Origin: Tillus elongatus
Lineage: Eukaryota > Arthropoda > Insecta > Coleoptera > Cleridae
Assembly (NCBI GenBank): GCA_964006375.1
Contig: OZ023267.1
Span: 86,825,406-86,889,405 of the forward strand
Length of the DNA: 64,000 nucleotides
Reading direction: 5' to 3'
Below are positions 1-12,665 of this stretch, in pieces. Numbering within the stretch: position 1 is the stretch's first letter; each line of letters opens with the position of its first letter. Below the pieces are notes generated by a model. That model was not told where the DNA came from, did not search any database, and saw only the letters and a list, made by a program, of their open reading frames with translations. A program made the position numbers and the translations under genes.

Positions 1-1723
1 GATCTTACCGAAAAACAATTCGAAGCGTTCTTTTGTTCGATGCTAACTAAAAAACACATTTGAAGATGATATCTCAATACATTTTAAAGTTATCTTGGCA
101 CAGAGACCGACAGACAGACAGACAAAATAAATTTTCGTTCCCAAATGATGTTTTCTGTATGTTTTGACCCTTTTTACGACGTTTAAGCGAAAAAAAAATT
201 GACATTTTTGTCGCCGATGCGATACTTCCACATGTTGTGACGATGTGGAAGCAATTACATTTAAGTATACTTAAATTTTTCAGATTTATGATCCTGATTC
301 ATTTCTTCGCTAAACACAAGCAATATAAAATTTTTGGAATTTTCCGTTAAATTTACTAATTTTAAAATGTCGGCCTTTTTTATAAAACGGTTTCTCGTAC
401 AGTTATATTGATAGGCCAAATTTCGAGTTAGAAGGGCGTTGCAAATAAGTTGAACAGTGTTAAGTTACCCTTTATTAGTTTATTCATAGGGCATATAGAA
501 TAGCTATTACTCTAAAAAAATTAAATTATAATCTTTCTTGTGAATGTTTCAAAATGGCATTCATTTATCAAAACTATAGATTAGAACACAATCACAATAT
601 GGATGTCGTGTAAAATGGACCATGATTTGGTTGTGGTAACGTTGCACAGAAGGTTAAGAGAACATAAATGGCAAATTTAATTTGAACTACTCCATAAAAA
701 GTTAAGCAATGTATCCTGTTTCAAAAAATGGCTACACAAATTAAATAAACATATATAAAACTGCCATAGTCTTATTGCCAATAAGTTAAGATAAAAACGG
801 CATGTTCCAAACTGCAAATAATCTATAAAATATTGTCTGCCTTAAATAATTTATTCGACAATTAATATTAAACCGAATAGCCCACAATGACGATAAGTGC
901 CATTGGACAACCCATTTTGCCATATTTTTTAACCTTATGATTGTTTCTTTAACTAGCTTAGCTTTTTATTAAGATATAAATTATACTAGGTTTAAAGGAA
1001 ACTCCTACCAGGTTATATATCTATCCAGAGAACATCACCAACTAAAATACCCGCCAAGCATTAAGCTGTTTAATATATCTGGTTGTTTTAAAATTTATTT
1101 TAACTAACACGAAACCCAAAAATGTCTTCTAATTGATTTAGTGGGTGTTGTTCTTTGTCACAATCATCTTTTATGTTAGTTCATTAATATAGTTCTTAGA
1201 AGGCAACACACCTCTAAGAAATTGTAATAAATATAGATATGTTTAGTCTCTGTTTTTGCGGCCAAATGGTGACAGGTATCTGTAAAGAATTGCTACATTT
1301 CTCTAGTCTATTTCATAATTTGATAAAACCAACTTTATTAGCAAAACGACTGTCAGTATTTTCACTCGGACGTGGTGGATTGCGTTTCATCACTGTACCT
1401 ACTTATTAGCGCTCACCACAGGTACTTAATATCACATTGCTGTACTTATCTGAATAATCAACCATTTTTTACTAGTTTTTGCGAACTACAAAAGTCTTGG
1501 GGTGACACTTGACAAAAATTGGTGACAAAAATTGGTACGTTTGGTCGGGAGCAAAAGGCAAGAACGTTCAGATATTTGGAATATGCTTACTCGACGTTCT
1601 CTTGCCTTTTTTTAAAGCAAGCCAGAATGCCATACATAAATCCATAATTTAACGCGGAACTTTTAAGTATTGAAATGTAAATACAGACGTGGAGACTATT
1701 TCTCTATCTTCACAAATGTTGGC
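1..1723. other. AT-rich non-coding stretch
   Basis: I see no supported gene here on either strand; open frames are short and AT-driven. A GACA simple repeat lies near 102-125 and a 13-bp unit (gacaaaaattggt) is tandemly duplicated at 1511-1536. Nothing resembles the retroelements found elsewhere in the window. Confidence 0.6.
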
Positions 1724-2180
1724 TTTTTTTTCTATAACGAGTTTCGCTGTTTGACAACATCCTCAGACAATGGAGGGCAACAAGAATTGCTGAATTGAAA
1801 TGTAAGATTGAAGTGAAATGGATCCGGCTGTGCTTTCAATACCGATTGTCTGAATTCTGAACCACATTTAGCACCAGTTAGATCGACAAAAATACGGGTG
1901 ATTATCTCGGTCGCGCAGACACAGAGATTAGGCACATTTGTAATGAATACAGTCAAATATTGCCATAGTGGTAATAACAATAGTAGGAGTGGCGAGGAGG
2001 CCAACGCCAAGCAAGAAGGCCACTATAGGCCCTTTTTGCCAACCCGAGCAATCCAGCAACCATGCTCTACTCTTCCTTGGTTCCGTCGCCAAACCGCCTC
2101 AACCTCGAGATGAAGACCGTGACGGTCTTCAATTGGACGGTACTTACCTGATTCCTCCGCAGAGTCCTCGATCCCAACAA

Positions 2181-3563
2181 TTATGCTCGAAGACTTCCAA
2201 AAGCATTGCATTTGCACAGGTAGTGATAGGACGTTTCTTCATCCTCGTCGCTTTCCTGGCAAATGAGATCCCTCTCTAAGCCTATCAATGTGAGGTGTCT
2301 TCTAACGGCGCAGTGGCCTGTCAGCACCACAAGGATGCTTCGAAACGTAGGTCGACTCCTTCTGAGTAGCCAGACAGCTTTATCTCTGTCACAGCCGCTC
2401 CACGAAGTCCCTCGCCTGCCTGCAGCCACCAACCGACCCCCAGTGCCTCTCCATTGCTTCCTCGGTCCACCTGTCTAAGGCGACAGATACTGTCTTCCTA
2501 CTTATGCCTATCGCAGGCTCCGGGCCACAGAACGGCCGCCGGGGACCGAGTCTTGCGAGAATATTCGGCACCTCATTCCCGCTACGCCACAGTGTCTCAG
2601 AACCTACATCAGTTGCAGCTCCTTCATCCTGGCTAGTCCTCCGAGGGCGTCATCGCGCTCCTGAACCTGTGTTGACCTGATTCTGGCCGAGTAGACTGCC
2701 CGGAGGATTGCCTGGCTATCCGAGCAGATGTACACACATTTCTAGGGACTCCTCTTCACATCCTGTCTATTGGCCACAGACAGGATAGCATACACCTCTG
2801 TTTCGAATGCCGTGGTATATGCGCCAAGAGCATAGCTCTTGATGTATATTCCTGCCCCGGAGGATTGTTGATCCTCTAGCCGCGATCCGTTGGTGAAACA
2901 GACCAGGCTTGCGGGCTGGAATGCAACCTCATTTTCCCTCCACTGATCCCTACTGGGGATCCTGAGGGTGTATGGCCTAGTCAACCTAATATCGTCCTCG
3001 GCATCCCGCACCTTTATGGCGGAAATCGGAATTTCCTTTTCCACCTCCTTGGCGACTCTTGCATGCCCTATTACTGCTCCCTCTGCGCACCAGTTTCCTG
3101 AGTCTCGCATTATAAGATGCGACGCCATAGTCTCCCTTCTGATACAGATGGGAAGCGGTGGCAGCATCAACAGGACCTCTAACGCGGCTGATCGTGTCGT
3201 CATAGCGCCTGTGATACCCAGGATTGTCAGCCTTTGGAGTTTGGCCAGCTTCCTGCTGGTAGTTTGGTTCACACCACACCACCAGACCAACGCTCCATAG
3301 AGGATTCTCGGACTGACGATCGCAGTGTAGATCCAATGAAGGATTCGAGGATTAAGTCCCCAGGTCATCCCTAACACACGACGCAGCTGCCAGAGGGTCG
3401 TTACTCCCTTCCTCACTACTCGTTCTATTTGCGACCCCCATGTTAGTTTGGGGTCCAGGATCACCCCCAGATATTTGACGTCCAGCACTAAAGCTAAAGG
3501 TTTTCCAAACATCACGGGCGCCCTGAACCCCTCTACCTTCCTCTTCTTGGTAAATAGGATCAT
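2181..3563 (-). pseudogene. RT thumb, RNase H and C-terminal zinc region of the Loa-like element
   Basis: The frame 3563-2742 continues RT palm/thumb sequence (LGVILDPKLTW, LRRVLGMTWG, W-W-C-G) and enters RNase H at a C-F-T-N-G-S block, where family members have F-T-D-G-S; the first catalytic Asp is replaced by Asn. RNase H then breaks, and a later frame (2432-2181) shows the conserved tail pattern LTGHCAVRRHLTLIGL followed by EETSYHYLCKC. Multiple frameshifts separate the pieces. RNase H-containing elements of this type belong to the Loa/R1/I group. Confidence 0.72.
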
Positions 3564-3605
3564 CTCCGTCTTCGTCGGGTTTACGGAGAGTCCCTGCTTA
3601 TCACA

Positions 3606-4419
3606 TCACCTTTCGATTATGCTACAGGCAGCTTTCATGCACTCACAGACGACGCCGAAGAATTTGCCGGTGACTAAGACCAGCCCATCATCAGCGTACG
3701 CCTGGGCGTAGAAGCCATTCTCAGAGAGTCGCTCCAAGAGGCCGTCCATGACCAGACACCATAGATGGGGCGAAAGGCAGCTGCCCTGAGGACAGCCGCC
3801 CGTCACCCCAACGTCCAGCCCCCGACCCCTCAAGGTCAGCGAAACTCTCATGTCCTCCAGCATGCTCGCCACTCAGCTTATTGCTTATTAGGGACCTCGG
3901 CGTTCCCCTATCTTGTAGGGCGGTACAGACCGTATTCGTCCTTGCCTTATCCAAAGTCCCCTCCACATCGTAGAACACAGCTAATGCACTCTCCCCGTAG
4001 TGTAGGGCCCTTTCGACCTTCCGCGTCACAGCATGGAGCGCCGTTTCCGTCGACTTCCCCCGCTGGTACGCGTGCTGACCTTTATGGAAGGGGTGATCCT
4101 TTAGGATCCCTCCCAACATAAACCTATTTACTATCCTTTCTAATGCCTTAAGCAGGAATGATGTAAGGCTGATTAGCCAGTACGCCTTGGCCAGCGTGTA
4201 GTCCTCCCTTCCCGGCTTGGGAATGAGGACCCCGCTAACCCGGCGCCAGGCCTTTGAAACGTAGCCCCACGCCACGCTGGCCCCGAAAACCTCCCTTATG
4301 TTGGGAACCAGCATATCCAGGCTCCTCTGGAGAAGGGCCGGAAAAATCTCATCACAGCCTGCGGACTTGAAATGAGCGAACTCGCCCACCGCCCAGGCTA
4401 TAGAGCCATCCGTGACCAC
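3606..4419 (-). pseudogene. Loa/R1-like reverse transcriptase, frameshifted
   Basis: The minus-strand translation holds the RT fingers/palm pattern of Loa and R1-type non-LTR elements: a segment like K-P-G-R-E-D-Y then ISLTSFLLKALER, a Q-R-G-K-S-T-E-T-A block, and in a second frame G-C-P-Q-G-S-C-L-S-P with AYADDGLV (YADD catalytic motif, near 3680). The first frame runs 4419-3721 and the second 3872-3606, so at least one frameshift lies in the overlap. Key positions are mutated too (for example F-Y-D-V-E-G where F-D-I/V-E-A is usual). It copied element RNA at the nick; this copy is dead. Confidence 0.8.
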
Positions 4420-4976
4420 CCCCTCTGCCAGCTGCCAGTCCGCATTCTAGACCGTCCACCGGCCCAGGTCGGCAGCCCCTGTGACGGCTCCACCGCCTGC
4501 GAGGTGAACTTCGGCGAGATGACGCAGGGTCTCCTCACCGGTGCTTGTCCAGCTCCCGTCCGGTTTCCTTAAGGATCTTACATTACTGATTACCTCCTGT
4601 TTGACTACTCTTACCAGTCTGGCTGCGCCCGGCGGGGAGTTGACTTACCCGCAGTACGCTCTCCAACTAGTTCGTTTACTCCGTCGCAGTTCCTTCTTAA
4701 ACTCCCTTCTGGTAGTCCTAAATTCGTCGCAGGCCGCTTCACTCGATTCTCGGACGGCTCGGTTTAAGGCCCTCCGAGTCCGCCGGCGTAGTATTTGATG
4801 GACGGTTACCCTCTAAGTGGTGACGCGGCCTCGTAGGCTGCCATTATTCTACCTTATAGGGCCTCAACCTCACTATCTAATGCCACTGTAGAGAGTCTTC
4901 TCCCCTCTGGGCTCCTTGGCGACCCTCCTAAACCTATTACGTAGGCATCCTAGTCGGTCTTCCTTGGATTTCTCCT

Positions 4977-4993
4977 GGGGGGGGGGGGGGGGG
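4977..4993. repeat. Poly(G) run, 17 nt
   Basis: An uninterrupted run of 17 G on the plus strand inside the endonuclease remnant of the Loa-like relic. Homopolymers this long are unstable and often miscounted. Confidence 0.95.
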
Positions 4994-5104
4994 TACCCTC
5001 ACCGTCCACATCCAATTCAAAGCTGATCATACAATGATCAGACATTGATATGTGTTCCGTCACCCTCCAGTTAGATATATTGCATGATCTAATAAATAAA
5101 TAAA

Positions 5105-5109
<5 letters not shown>

Positions 5110-5171
<62 letters not shown>
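5110..5171. repeat. (TA)n microsatellite
   Basis: About 31 uninterrupted TA units, placed exactly where the Loa-like relic loses similarity at its 5' side. The stretch 5172-5351 after it is AT-rich with no gene. Confidence 0.95.
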
Positions 5172-5175
<4 letters not shown>

Positions 5176-5351
5176 GTATTATCATTATCATTATTTTATG
5201 ACAGTAAACTGTATATAGTTCACCGTTTTATGGTTACAAGTTGAATAAATTTTTCAAATGTCGCAAAGTGGTGATTTCGTCATAAGCGAATTTGTTCTAT
5301 GCAAATTCATTAAAACAAAATTTTTATGCTAATTTGCTAAAAAATTTGTAC

Positions 5352-5708
5352 TGGAGGTTACGGCGTTGCTGCCGTCGAATATGATGTTCTTGGCTGGTTC
5401 TTGATCGAGTGGACTGTATCGAATTAAAGCTATGTGGATTCTGCAGAATATTGTATTAACTATTTACACTATTTACAGTAACTAAACATAATAACAATAT
5501 ATAAGATGGAGCGGCGTGCTTAGCGAAGCACTCGTATCGGTGTCTTTAAAACGAATAGAATGATTGATTGTCTTCATTCACCTTCCTTCTTCATTGCGGT
5601 CGTCGGGCTTGCGCACAACCAATGTCCAAGACAGCTGACATCTGAGCCGTCAATGGTGGCGCACTGCATGATTCAAAAAATCGCGGAAAATGCTTACAAT
5701 GTTAACCA
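5352..5708 (-). repeat. BEL/Pao 3' LTR
   Basis: Nearly identical to 17518-17877. It lies beyond the end of integrase in the element's sense. Immediately inside it (5709-5735) the minus strand reads a GC-rich tract rather than a clean polypurine tract, and an 18-bp palindrome ttgaagtaacaacttcaa lies at about 5719-5736. Confidence 0.93.
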
Positions 5709-5878
5709 TGCCGGCCGCCTTGAAGTAACAACTTCAAATAATGGTGATATTTATCTTAACATTAATATATAAAAAAACATAAAATAACACTCAATGTGAA
5801 CAATATAAAATAAAAAAAAACTTAAATAATAACACTTATGAATGAGAGTCAAAAGAATTCAAAATACATCGGTGTTCA

Positions 5879-6684
5879 TTAACGCTCGTTGCAGGGTAAA
5901 ATAGCAAGTCTGTTCACTGCACGTCGAAAAATACCGTTCGTGGTCCGCAGTGTAGCAACTCGAGACACTTCATCACTGCCGGTGTGCAGCTCGACAACTC
6001 GAGCTAGAGTCCACTGACACTGAGCGAGATTGGACTCGCGGATTAACACTAAATCTCCCACTTGGATGTCGCAGTGAGAGTTCCTTTTCCACTTCCTTCG
6101 CTGTTGCAAACTATTAAAGTATTCTTGGGACCAGCGTTTCCAAAACTGCTGGCTCACCTGCTGAACCCTCTGGAAGGGAGGAAGTCGGTTTGTGGGCAGC
6201 TCCATTACGACTCTTTGTGGTGGCGCCTTCAGTGAATCACCAATGAGAAAATGGGCTGGAGTTAATGGGGTCAAATCATTGGGATCACTGGATATATGGG
6301 TGAGGGGTCGCGAATTCAAACAAGATTCCACCTGCACCATGATTGTGTAGAGCTCCTCATATGTAAATTTATTATTATTGATGGTACGAATTAGCAGACG
6401 TTTCGCGCTTTTTATGTTACCTTCCCATAAGCCGCCAAACGTGGCTGATCTACTTGGAATAAAGTGCCACCTTATTCCATTATTTGCCGCGAAATTTTGA
6501 ACCGATTGTGAATTCTCTGTTTCTCCCGCTATAGACACTAGCTCTCGGGATGCTCCCGCGAAATTTTTTGCATTATCTGAATATATATCCGCAGGCAACC
6601 CACGCCTTGATATGAAACGATTCAAAGCTGTCAAAAATGAAACTGTAGTTAAGTCACCCACTAATTCTAAATGAACAGCCTTGG
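5879..6684 (-). CDS. pol: BEL/Pao integrase catalytic core and C-terminus (after a frameshift)
   Basis: Continues the integrase of the preceding frame. It carries the second catalytic Asp (Y-S-D-N-A-K-N-F), the catalytic Glu in ATFGGLWEGNIKSAK, and the conserved C-terminal block PLTPAHFLIGD followed by a W-T-L-A-R-V-V-E-L-H-x-G-x-D segment. It should be fused to the upstream Pol frame; the two are out of phase by one small indel in the A-rich run around 6709-6720. Both halves are otherwise clean, so a single event inactivated integrase in this copy. The stop lies 170 bp from the 3' LTR. Confidence 0.88.
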
Positions 6685-9600
6685 TTAAAAAGCAGATGAA
6701 AATACATAAATAACATTTTTTGTGGCTGTTCTGTGCAGACCTTCTTTAGTAAAAAAAGGGCCTGCGTAGTCAATTCCACAAGCAATAAATGCACGATCTT
6801 TATTAGCAGTGACACGTAATGTAGGGAGGTTACCCATCAGTGGCTGAGCCATTTGAGGGTTCGATTTAAAACAAACTATGCACTTGCGTATCATTGCCCT
6901 AACACAACTTCTCCCTGAAATTGGCCAATACTCGTTTCGAACAGCTGCTAAAACAGCCTCAGCACCAGAGTGTAAAAGTCGCTCATGTACATGCCTTATA
7001 ATTAATTTTGTAAGTGCATGACCGCGGGGTAATATGATGGGATACTTTTGATTGTACGGAATATTTGCATGTCTCAACCTTCCTCCAACTCTAAGAATAC
7101 CTTCAGTATCTAAAAAATGATTTAATGATAAGATTTTGCTAGACGATTTTAAGGAATTTTTATTTATTAATGATTTAATTTCATCGTGAAATTCTGTATC
7201 CTGAGCAAGTTTTACAAGTGACCTTGTTGCTCGGTTGAGTTCGCCAGAGCTCAATGGACCGAGGCTCCTTTTGCATCGAGTAGTTTTCGCGTTTTCGTAA
7301 AATCTGAATGCGTAAGCAACTACTCTGCGTAATTTGCTCAACGTAGAATATTTTTTCAATATTTCAGTGGAAAACTCATTGTTTCTGAGTACGAGCGATT
7401 TAATAACCTTACGTTTTTCAGGAACGTCTACAGGCAAACTAGCTATTTGTTGAGATGGCCATTCATTGATATTTTTTGTCAACCACTCTGGACCATTAAA
7501 CCAATTATCGTTATTCAATAAAATATCAGTTTGTTGTCCTCTCGAAATTATATCTGCGGAATTGACATTTCCAGGTACGTGGCGCCAATCATTTATTGAG
7601 CTGGCTCTTTGAATTTCGGCTACTCGATGCCCAACGAATACGCTTAAATTTCCCGGTTCATGGCGAAGCCAGGCTAAAACAATTGTCGAGTCGCACCAGT
7701 AGAAAACGTGATCGGCCTCTAGTGGTAATAATTCGATTACCTTTTTCATTAGCTGTGCTAACAATAAGGCGCCTGATAACTCTAATCGTGGTGTTGTTAT
7801 TGTTTTTGGCGGTGCCACTCTTGATTTGGAACATAATAACCTTACTGTCTTGGTCCCCGAGGTATCGGTAGAACGCACGTAAATAACACAGCCATAGGCG
7901 GAGACAGAGGCATCGCAAAACCCATGTAGTTGGATGTTAATCGCGTCCTTGCACTTCACATGTCTAGGTATGCGCAAATCTTTTAAAAGACAGATTTTTT
8001 CCCTGAACTGTACCCAATCACTTTCTAGACGCGGAGGAATGTGTTCATCCCAGTCAATTTTTAATTTCCATAAATTTTGGATAATAATTTTTGCCAGTAA
8101 GGTTACTGGACCAACAAGTCCAACCGGATCGAATATTTGAGCCACAGTCGATAATACATGACGCTTTGTAATAGGCCCTTTATCTCGAATTGCAATTTTG
8201 AACGTTAAAACATCCTCATTGGCGTCCCAATAAAGACCTAATGTTTTTGAGTTTGAGGATTCTCCAAAATGGAAGTTATTATCCCGATTTTCTACATTAT
8301 CCTTATTTAATATCCGCGGATCGTTCGCAACCCATTTTCTCAATGTAAAACCCGATGACGACAGTAAGAATGAAATGCCCTCCTTTAACCTAATTGCTTG
8401 CTCTAAGGAATCGTCACCAGTAAGCAGATCATCGACGTAAAAGTCTCGTTTAATGACTTGGCTAGCCAATGGGTGCGTTTTTTCGTTACGATTGGCTATT
8501 TCCTGTATACAGCGGGTGGATAAGAAGCAAGATGGACCCAACCCATAAGTAACTGTGTTGAGAACCAAACATTTTAAATCATCGTCAGGAGAATCTCGCC
8601 AAAATATTCCTTGCAAGTGTTGGTCAGCTTGTCGCACACGAATTTGTCGATACATTTTCTCTATGTCGGCAGTAAAGGCAAATGCGCGCATTCTAAAACG
8701 AGTTATTATGGAGAAAATATCTGACTGTATGTTTGGGCCAACCATTAATACGTCATTCAAGGAGCGGCCGTTGTCTGAAGGACAACTGCCGTCGAAAACG
8801 ACTCTAATGCGTGATGTTTCACTGTCTGCCTTTACAACTGGATGGTGAGGAAGATAATATACCGGACTAACAGTTTCATTAGATTCCTCAATTTGCCTCA
8901 TGTGATTTAAGTTCAGATAATCATGCATGAACTTGACATATTCGGAACGTAATTCCGGTTGGTTGGCCAATCTCTTTTCTAGCCAATGATATCGCTTGAG
9001 AGCTGTTGCACGAGAATATCCCAATGAATTAGAATTTTGTTTAAAAGGTAATGCTACGGTGAATCTACCGTCCTCGAATAAATAATTGTTTTTGAAATGA
9101 ACCTCGCATGCATTAAATTTATTAAGATCTATTTCCTTTGGTACCTCTTCTATTTCAAAAAATCGTTTTATGTCTGGCTGCTGGGTTTCAAGAGAAGCGA
9201 ATAAACATGTTGATTCATCGCTAGAGCGTGGCCGATTATTAAAAGAGACGGGCCCTGAGATCACCCAACCAAAGTGAGTCAGCTGAATAACAGGTAGCTG
9301 TTTGGGATTAAATCTTCCCTTCAACAATAGCGAATAAAACAATTCGGCGCCGATCAGCATGTCTATATCTCCAGGTATATAAAACCCGGGGTCTGCCAGG
9401 TATGACGGGTTTGGTAATTTGAGACCCTCCTTACTAACAGGTAGCGAGGGAAGTTTATCAGTAATCTTGTTAATAACCAAACAATTTATGGAAGTTTGAA
9501 AATCTGAAACTCGCGACATTATTTTAAGTAAAGTTTTTTCAGTTACCCTTGTGTTGGTTTGGCCAATACCAATAACAGGCATGTTTATTGGTGTCGTTTC

Positions 9601-11080
9601 AAGTTTCAATTTTTTAATTAATTCGTGAGTTACGAATGACGATTCTGAGGCCGAATCCAGGAGGCAGCGACATAATTGTCTTTCGCCATCCTTATTCAAG
9701 ACATATATAACAGCAGTTGACAATAGAACACGCGTGTTTTGAGCTTGGCAGCAATTTGTAGACGTATGTGCAATCATTTCTGGGGCCTGGTCATTATTTG
9801 AATTATTCGAAATTTGAACATCATTCTCAGAAACACCAGAATTTTGTATATTGTTACGATTGTTAAAATTATTGTTTCTATTACGAATGAAACTTGATTG
9901 GTGGTATGAAGCATGTAATAGGGTATTATGCTTCGCTCCACATTTTTTACAACCGCCAAAAGTACAAGATTCAACCGTATGGTGGCCTTGCCGTAAACAA
10001 TTTATGCATAAATGCAATTTTTTAATTTCATTCAGGCGAAAATGGGGCGATAAACTATTAAACTTATCACATTGGTACAATTGATGTGAATGTTTACACA
10101 ATGGGCATCTAGCATCGCTAACATTCACGCACGATGTTATCTTATTTCGAAAATTAGTCTCCGGCTTACGGTATTGATTTGAATAGGGCGTTTTATTCTG
10201 TAGATTTAGTTTTTCTAAAAGGTGACATCTATTGTTTATAATGAATAAAAGGTCATCCAAATTGTAAGTTTTATTGGCGATTTTATAATTTTCCCATTCT
10301 CTGCGAGTCGCGCCATCTACCTTTGTATACAAAAGATAAATAATTAACGTATCCCAATAGGTTGTAGGTTCTCCAAGAGCTTGAAGAGCTCTAAGGTTCA
10401 TTTTTGTTTCATTTATCAAATTTCTTAGACTGCTGTGAGATTCCCTGCTAACAGGGGTCAAATTAAACAAATTACTGACATGCTTGTGAATTATTACGTC
10501 TTTATTCTCGAACTGTTCTACGAGTATATCCCATGCGATTTTATAGTTCGAGTTCGTTACTTCCACATTAGCTATTGCTTGCAAAGCTTGACCACCCAGG
10601 CACGATTTTAAATATAAAATTTTTTGTACATCTTGCAGGTTACTGTTCGAACCAACAAGAGACACGAAATTGTCTTTAAAACTCAACCATTCTTGAATCT
10701 CCCCTGAAAAGGCTTTTAATGAAATAGTAGGCAACCTAATGGTTTCGACTGGGGTATTAACAATAGGTATTGCATTAGAATTATTAGTTTGGAAATTGTT
10801 CGGCGATGTAGATGTTTGCGGCGTGGCTGCATTGGTGTCGACGGTTGCGTTAATCGCTAAATTTCCCGACGATAAAGGAACCAATTGAAAATTTGTCAAC
10901 ATTCTCTCCGCGCGAGCACATGCAGTATAAAATTCCGTTTCAAATGATTCGATTTCCGATTCTGAAATATCATCGCCGTCGTTTATTAAATCGATTTGAT
11001 GCTGAATATCTTGAAATTGACTTAGCAATGTTTCGCAATCAGATAATCTACGTTTTAATACTTCAACACCTTGACTTTCA
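6685..11080 (-). CDS. pol: BEL/Pao Gag-Pol (Gag, protease, RT, RNase H, integrase N-terminal half)
   Basis: One continuous minus-strand frame of over 1,460 codons, the single Gag-Pol fusion usual for BEL/Pao. In order: Gag with a Cys/His cluster (C-P-L-C, then C-I-N-C-L-R-Q-G-H, C-G-A-K-H); aspartic protease with LLDSASESSFV (D-S-A in place of D-T/S-G); RT with the catalytic YVDD at 8439-8428; RNase H with GFCDASVSAYG and the PRLEL block; integrase zinc domain (H-x-H near ERLLHSGAEA, then C-I-V-C) and the first catalytic Asp in I-D-Y-A-G-P-F. The true product starts in the separated fragment at 17184; the first Met of this frame at 11088 comes from the inserted I-like element. The frame ends at 6685 after a frameshift in an A-run. 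Confidence 0.93.
11068..11080. repeat. Target-site duplication (left) of the I-like element
   Basis: The 13 bases accttgactttca are repeated exactly at 17071-17083. Both lie within BEL/Pao gag, and the gag reading frame continues if one copy plus the intervening 5,990 bp is removed. Confidence 0.93.
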
Positions 11081-11291
11081 CAGTACACGTTCGTATTCTG
11101 TAGTGCTCACACCTACGATAATACGTGCGTATTTTAATAGTGTTTTTGTTTGATTGAAACAATATTCAACAAAGAATTAATCGTAAAGGTACTCTGTTAA
11201 TAAATAATATTTAGTTTATCTCGTAATTTTACATAAATATAGTGTTTTAAGTGCATATAAATAAGTAAATCTGTAAAGCAGAAGGTAAGTT

Positions 11292-12665
11292 ATGGACGAC
11301 GAGGAGGGGGGCGGGGACCCGCCTCCCAGTAATACAGGCAAGCAGGCCTCACAGGTATGTGAATATGAATCTTTATCACCTAAAGATAATAACCCGTATA
11401 TTGACTTCAATAATAAATACCGTTCATCGGATGTTTCCCCCTATTGTGTATTTATTCAACATAAAGAAAATAATTTTGCTAGATTATTTCCCATAACCGC
11501 AGGTCACCATTTGATGGCAAATACAGAATTTAAAAATGACATTATTGATATAAAATCAGTAGGAATAAACCGTGTTAAGGTTATCTTCAAAACAGCGTCT
11601 ATAGCTAATCAGATGGTCAACAATGAACTTCTAACACAAAATGGGTTAATAGCTTACATACCAAAATTTTTCACGCATAGGAGAGGTATTGTTAGGTACG
11701 TAGACACAGTCTTTGATGAAGAATACTTACTTAAACAGATAGAATCTCCAGTCGAGGTAACGGAAGTTAGACGAATGCAAAAGAGAGTAACTGATGAAAG
11801 AGGTGAGAACAAATTAGTGAAGAGACAAATTATTATTGTATCCTTTGTAGGAAATAACCTTTCCAGATACATAAGAATCAATGGCGCTAATTTAGAAGTA
11901 GAACCATACGTTCATCCCGTCATTCAGTGTACGAACTGTTTAAGGTACGGACACTCGAAGAAAATGTGCAAAAGTCGTGTAGCGAGGTGTAAAACCTGTA
12001 GTGAGGAACATGGAGTGGGAGAAATTTGTGCTAACAAAATATTTTGCGTATATTGTCAGAATAACTCACATTCCACATTATCTAGGTCTTGTCCTGTCTT
12101 TGGAAAACAAAAAAGAATAAAACAAATCATGGCAGAGAAAAATATCACTTTTAAGGAAGCCCAAACTATTGAGAATAACCCTTCTTACTCCAAAGTTGTC
12201 ACCAGCAATCGCTTTCAAGCTTTAAATGATCTCAATCAATACCCTTCACTACCGATAACATCTAACCCCTCCCCCCCAAAAACCGTACAAAGTTTTGCTT
12301 CAAATAATAGCTCCCAAATAAATACATACAGACAACCCCCACGTAAACTGAGATTAAACACAAGCAGTGAAAGTAAAAAACGCAAACCCGAAAAATCCCC
12401 AGAGATCATTCATCCCTCTTCATCACGACCACACAAGAGAATATTCCTCTCCCAACCGGTAACTCCAAACCCATATCGAGATGAATTCGTTCGCTATAAA
12501 AATAGACTAACAGAACAGATGATTGGTTTGTTTACAGACCTGGTGGAACACATTTCTCCACATCATTCCAAAGTAATATTAGACAAATTAAATATTAAAA
12601 ATACTATATCATCTATGATATCTCGTAATAGGGAAAGCGACAGCGATGGGGATACCTCATTCTGA
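11292..12665 (+). CDS. I-like element ORF1 protein (nucleic-acid-binding, Gag-like)
   Basis: 457 residues. The C-terminal half carries three consecutive zinc knuckles, residues about 213-266: C-T-N-C-L-R-Y-G-H-S-K-K-M-C, then C-K-T-C...H...C, then C-V-Y-C...H...C. This is the standard ORF1p arrangement of I and Jockey-type elements; the family binds element RNA and chaperones it. The region beyond about residue 270 is Ser/Pro/Asn-rich and probably disordered. No interruption is visible. The start is the first ATG after the 5' UTR and is followed by an acidic/Gly-rich N-terminus. Its last 20 bases overlap the start of ORF2. Confidence 0.9.
   Translation: MDDEEGGGDPPPSNTGKQASQVCEYESLSPKDNNPYIDFNNKYRSSDVSPYCVFIQHKENNFARLFPITAGHHLMANTEFKNDIIDIKSVGINRVKVIFKTASIANQMVNNELLTQNGLIAYIPKFFTHRRGIVRYVDTVFDEEYLLKQIESPVEVTEVRRMQKRVTDERGENKLVKRQIIIVSFVGNNLSRYIRINGANLEVEPYVHPVIQCTNCLRYGHSKKMCKSRVARCKTCSEEHGVGEICANKIFCVYCQNNSHSTLSRSCPVFGKQKRIKQIMAEKNITFKEAQTIENNPSYSKVVTSNRFQALNDLNQYPSLPITSNPSPPKTVQSFASNNSSQINTYRQPPRKLRLNTSSESKKRKPEKSPEIIHPSSSRPHKRIFLSQPVTPNPYRDEFVRYKNRLTEQMIGLFTDLVEHISPHHSKVILDKLNIKNTISSMISRNRESDSDGDTSF

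Larger units (their letters stand above)
2181..5085 (-). mobile_element. Loa/R1-like non-LTR retrotransposon, 5'-truncated and decayed
   Basis: Read on the minus strand, the order is endonuclease C-terminal end (about 5085-4995), linker, reverse transcriptase (4419-3606), RNase H and tail domain (3563-2181). The endonuclease remnant keeps a W-R-V then S-D-H pattern typical of the domain's end. The 5' part, including ORF1 and most of the endonuclease, is missing: coding similarity stops near 5085, just before a TA microsatellite. Several frameshifts and stops break the coding sequence. A T-run near 1724-1732 (+ strand) could be its poly(A) tail, but the 3' boundary and any target-site duplication are not clear. 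It is related to, but distinct from, the Loa-like element at 47.5-56.4 kb. Confidence 0.8.

Noticed and set aside
1732..2113. Overlapping short ORFs on both strands left of the Loa-like relic
   Set aside because: No motif recognisable; probably 3' UTR or flank of the relic.
11081..11088. Apparent Met start of the BEL/Pao Gag-Pol frame at 11088
   Set aside because: Those codons come from the 5' end of the I-like element. The family-like Gag start is at 17184.
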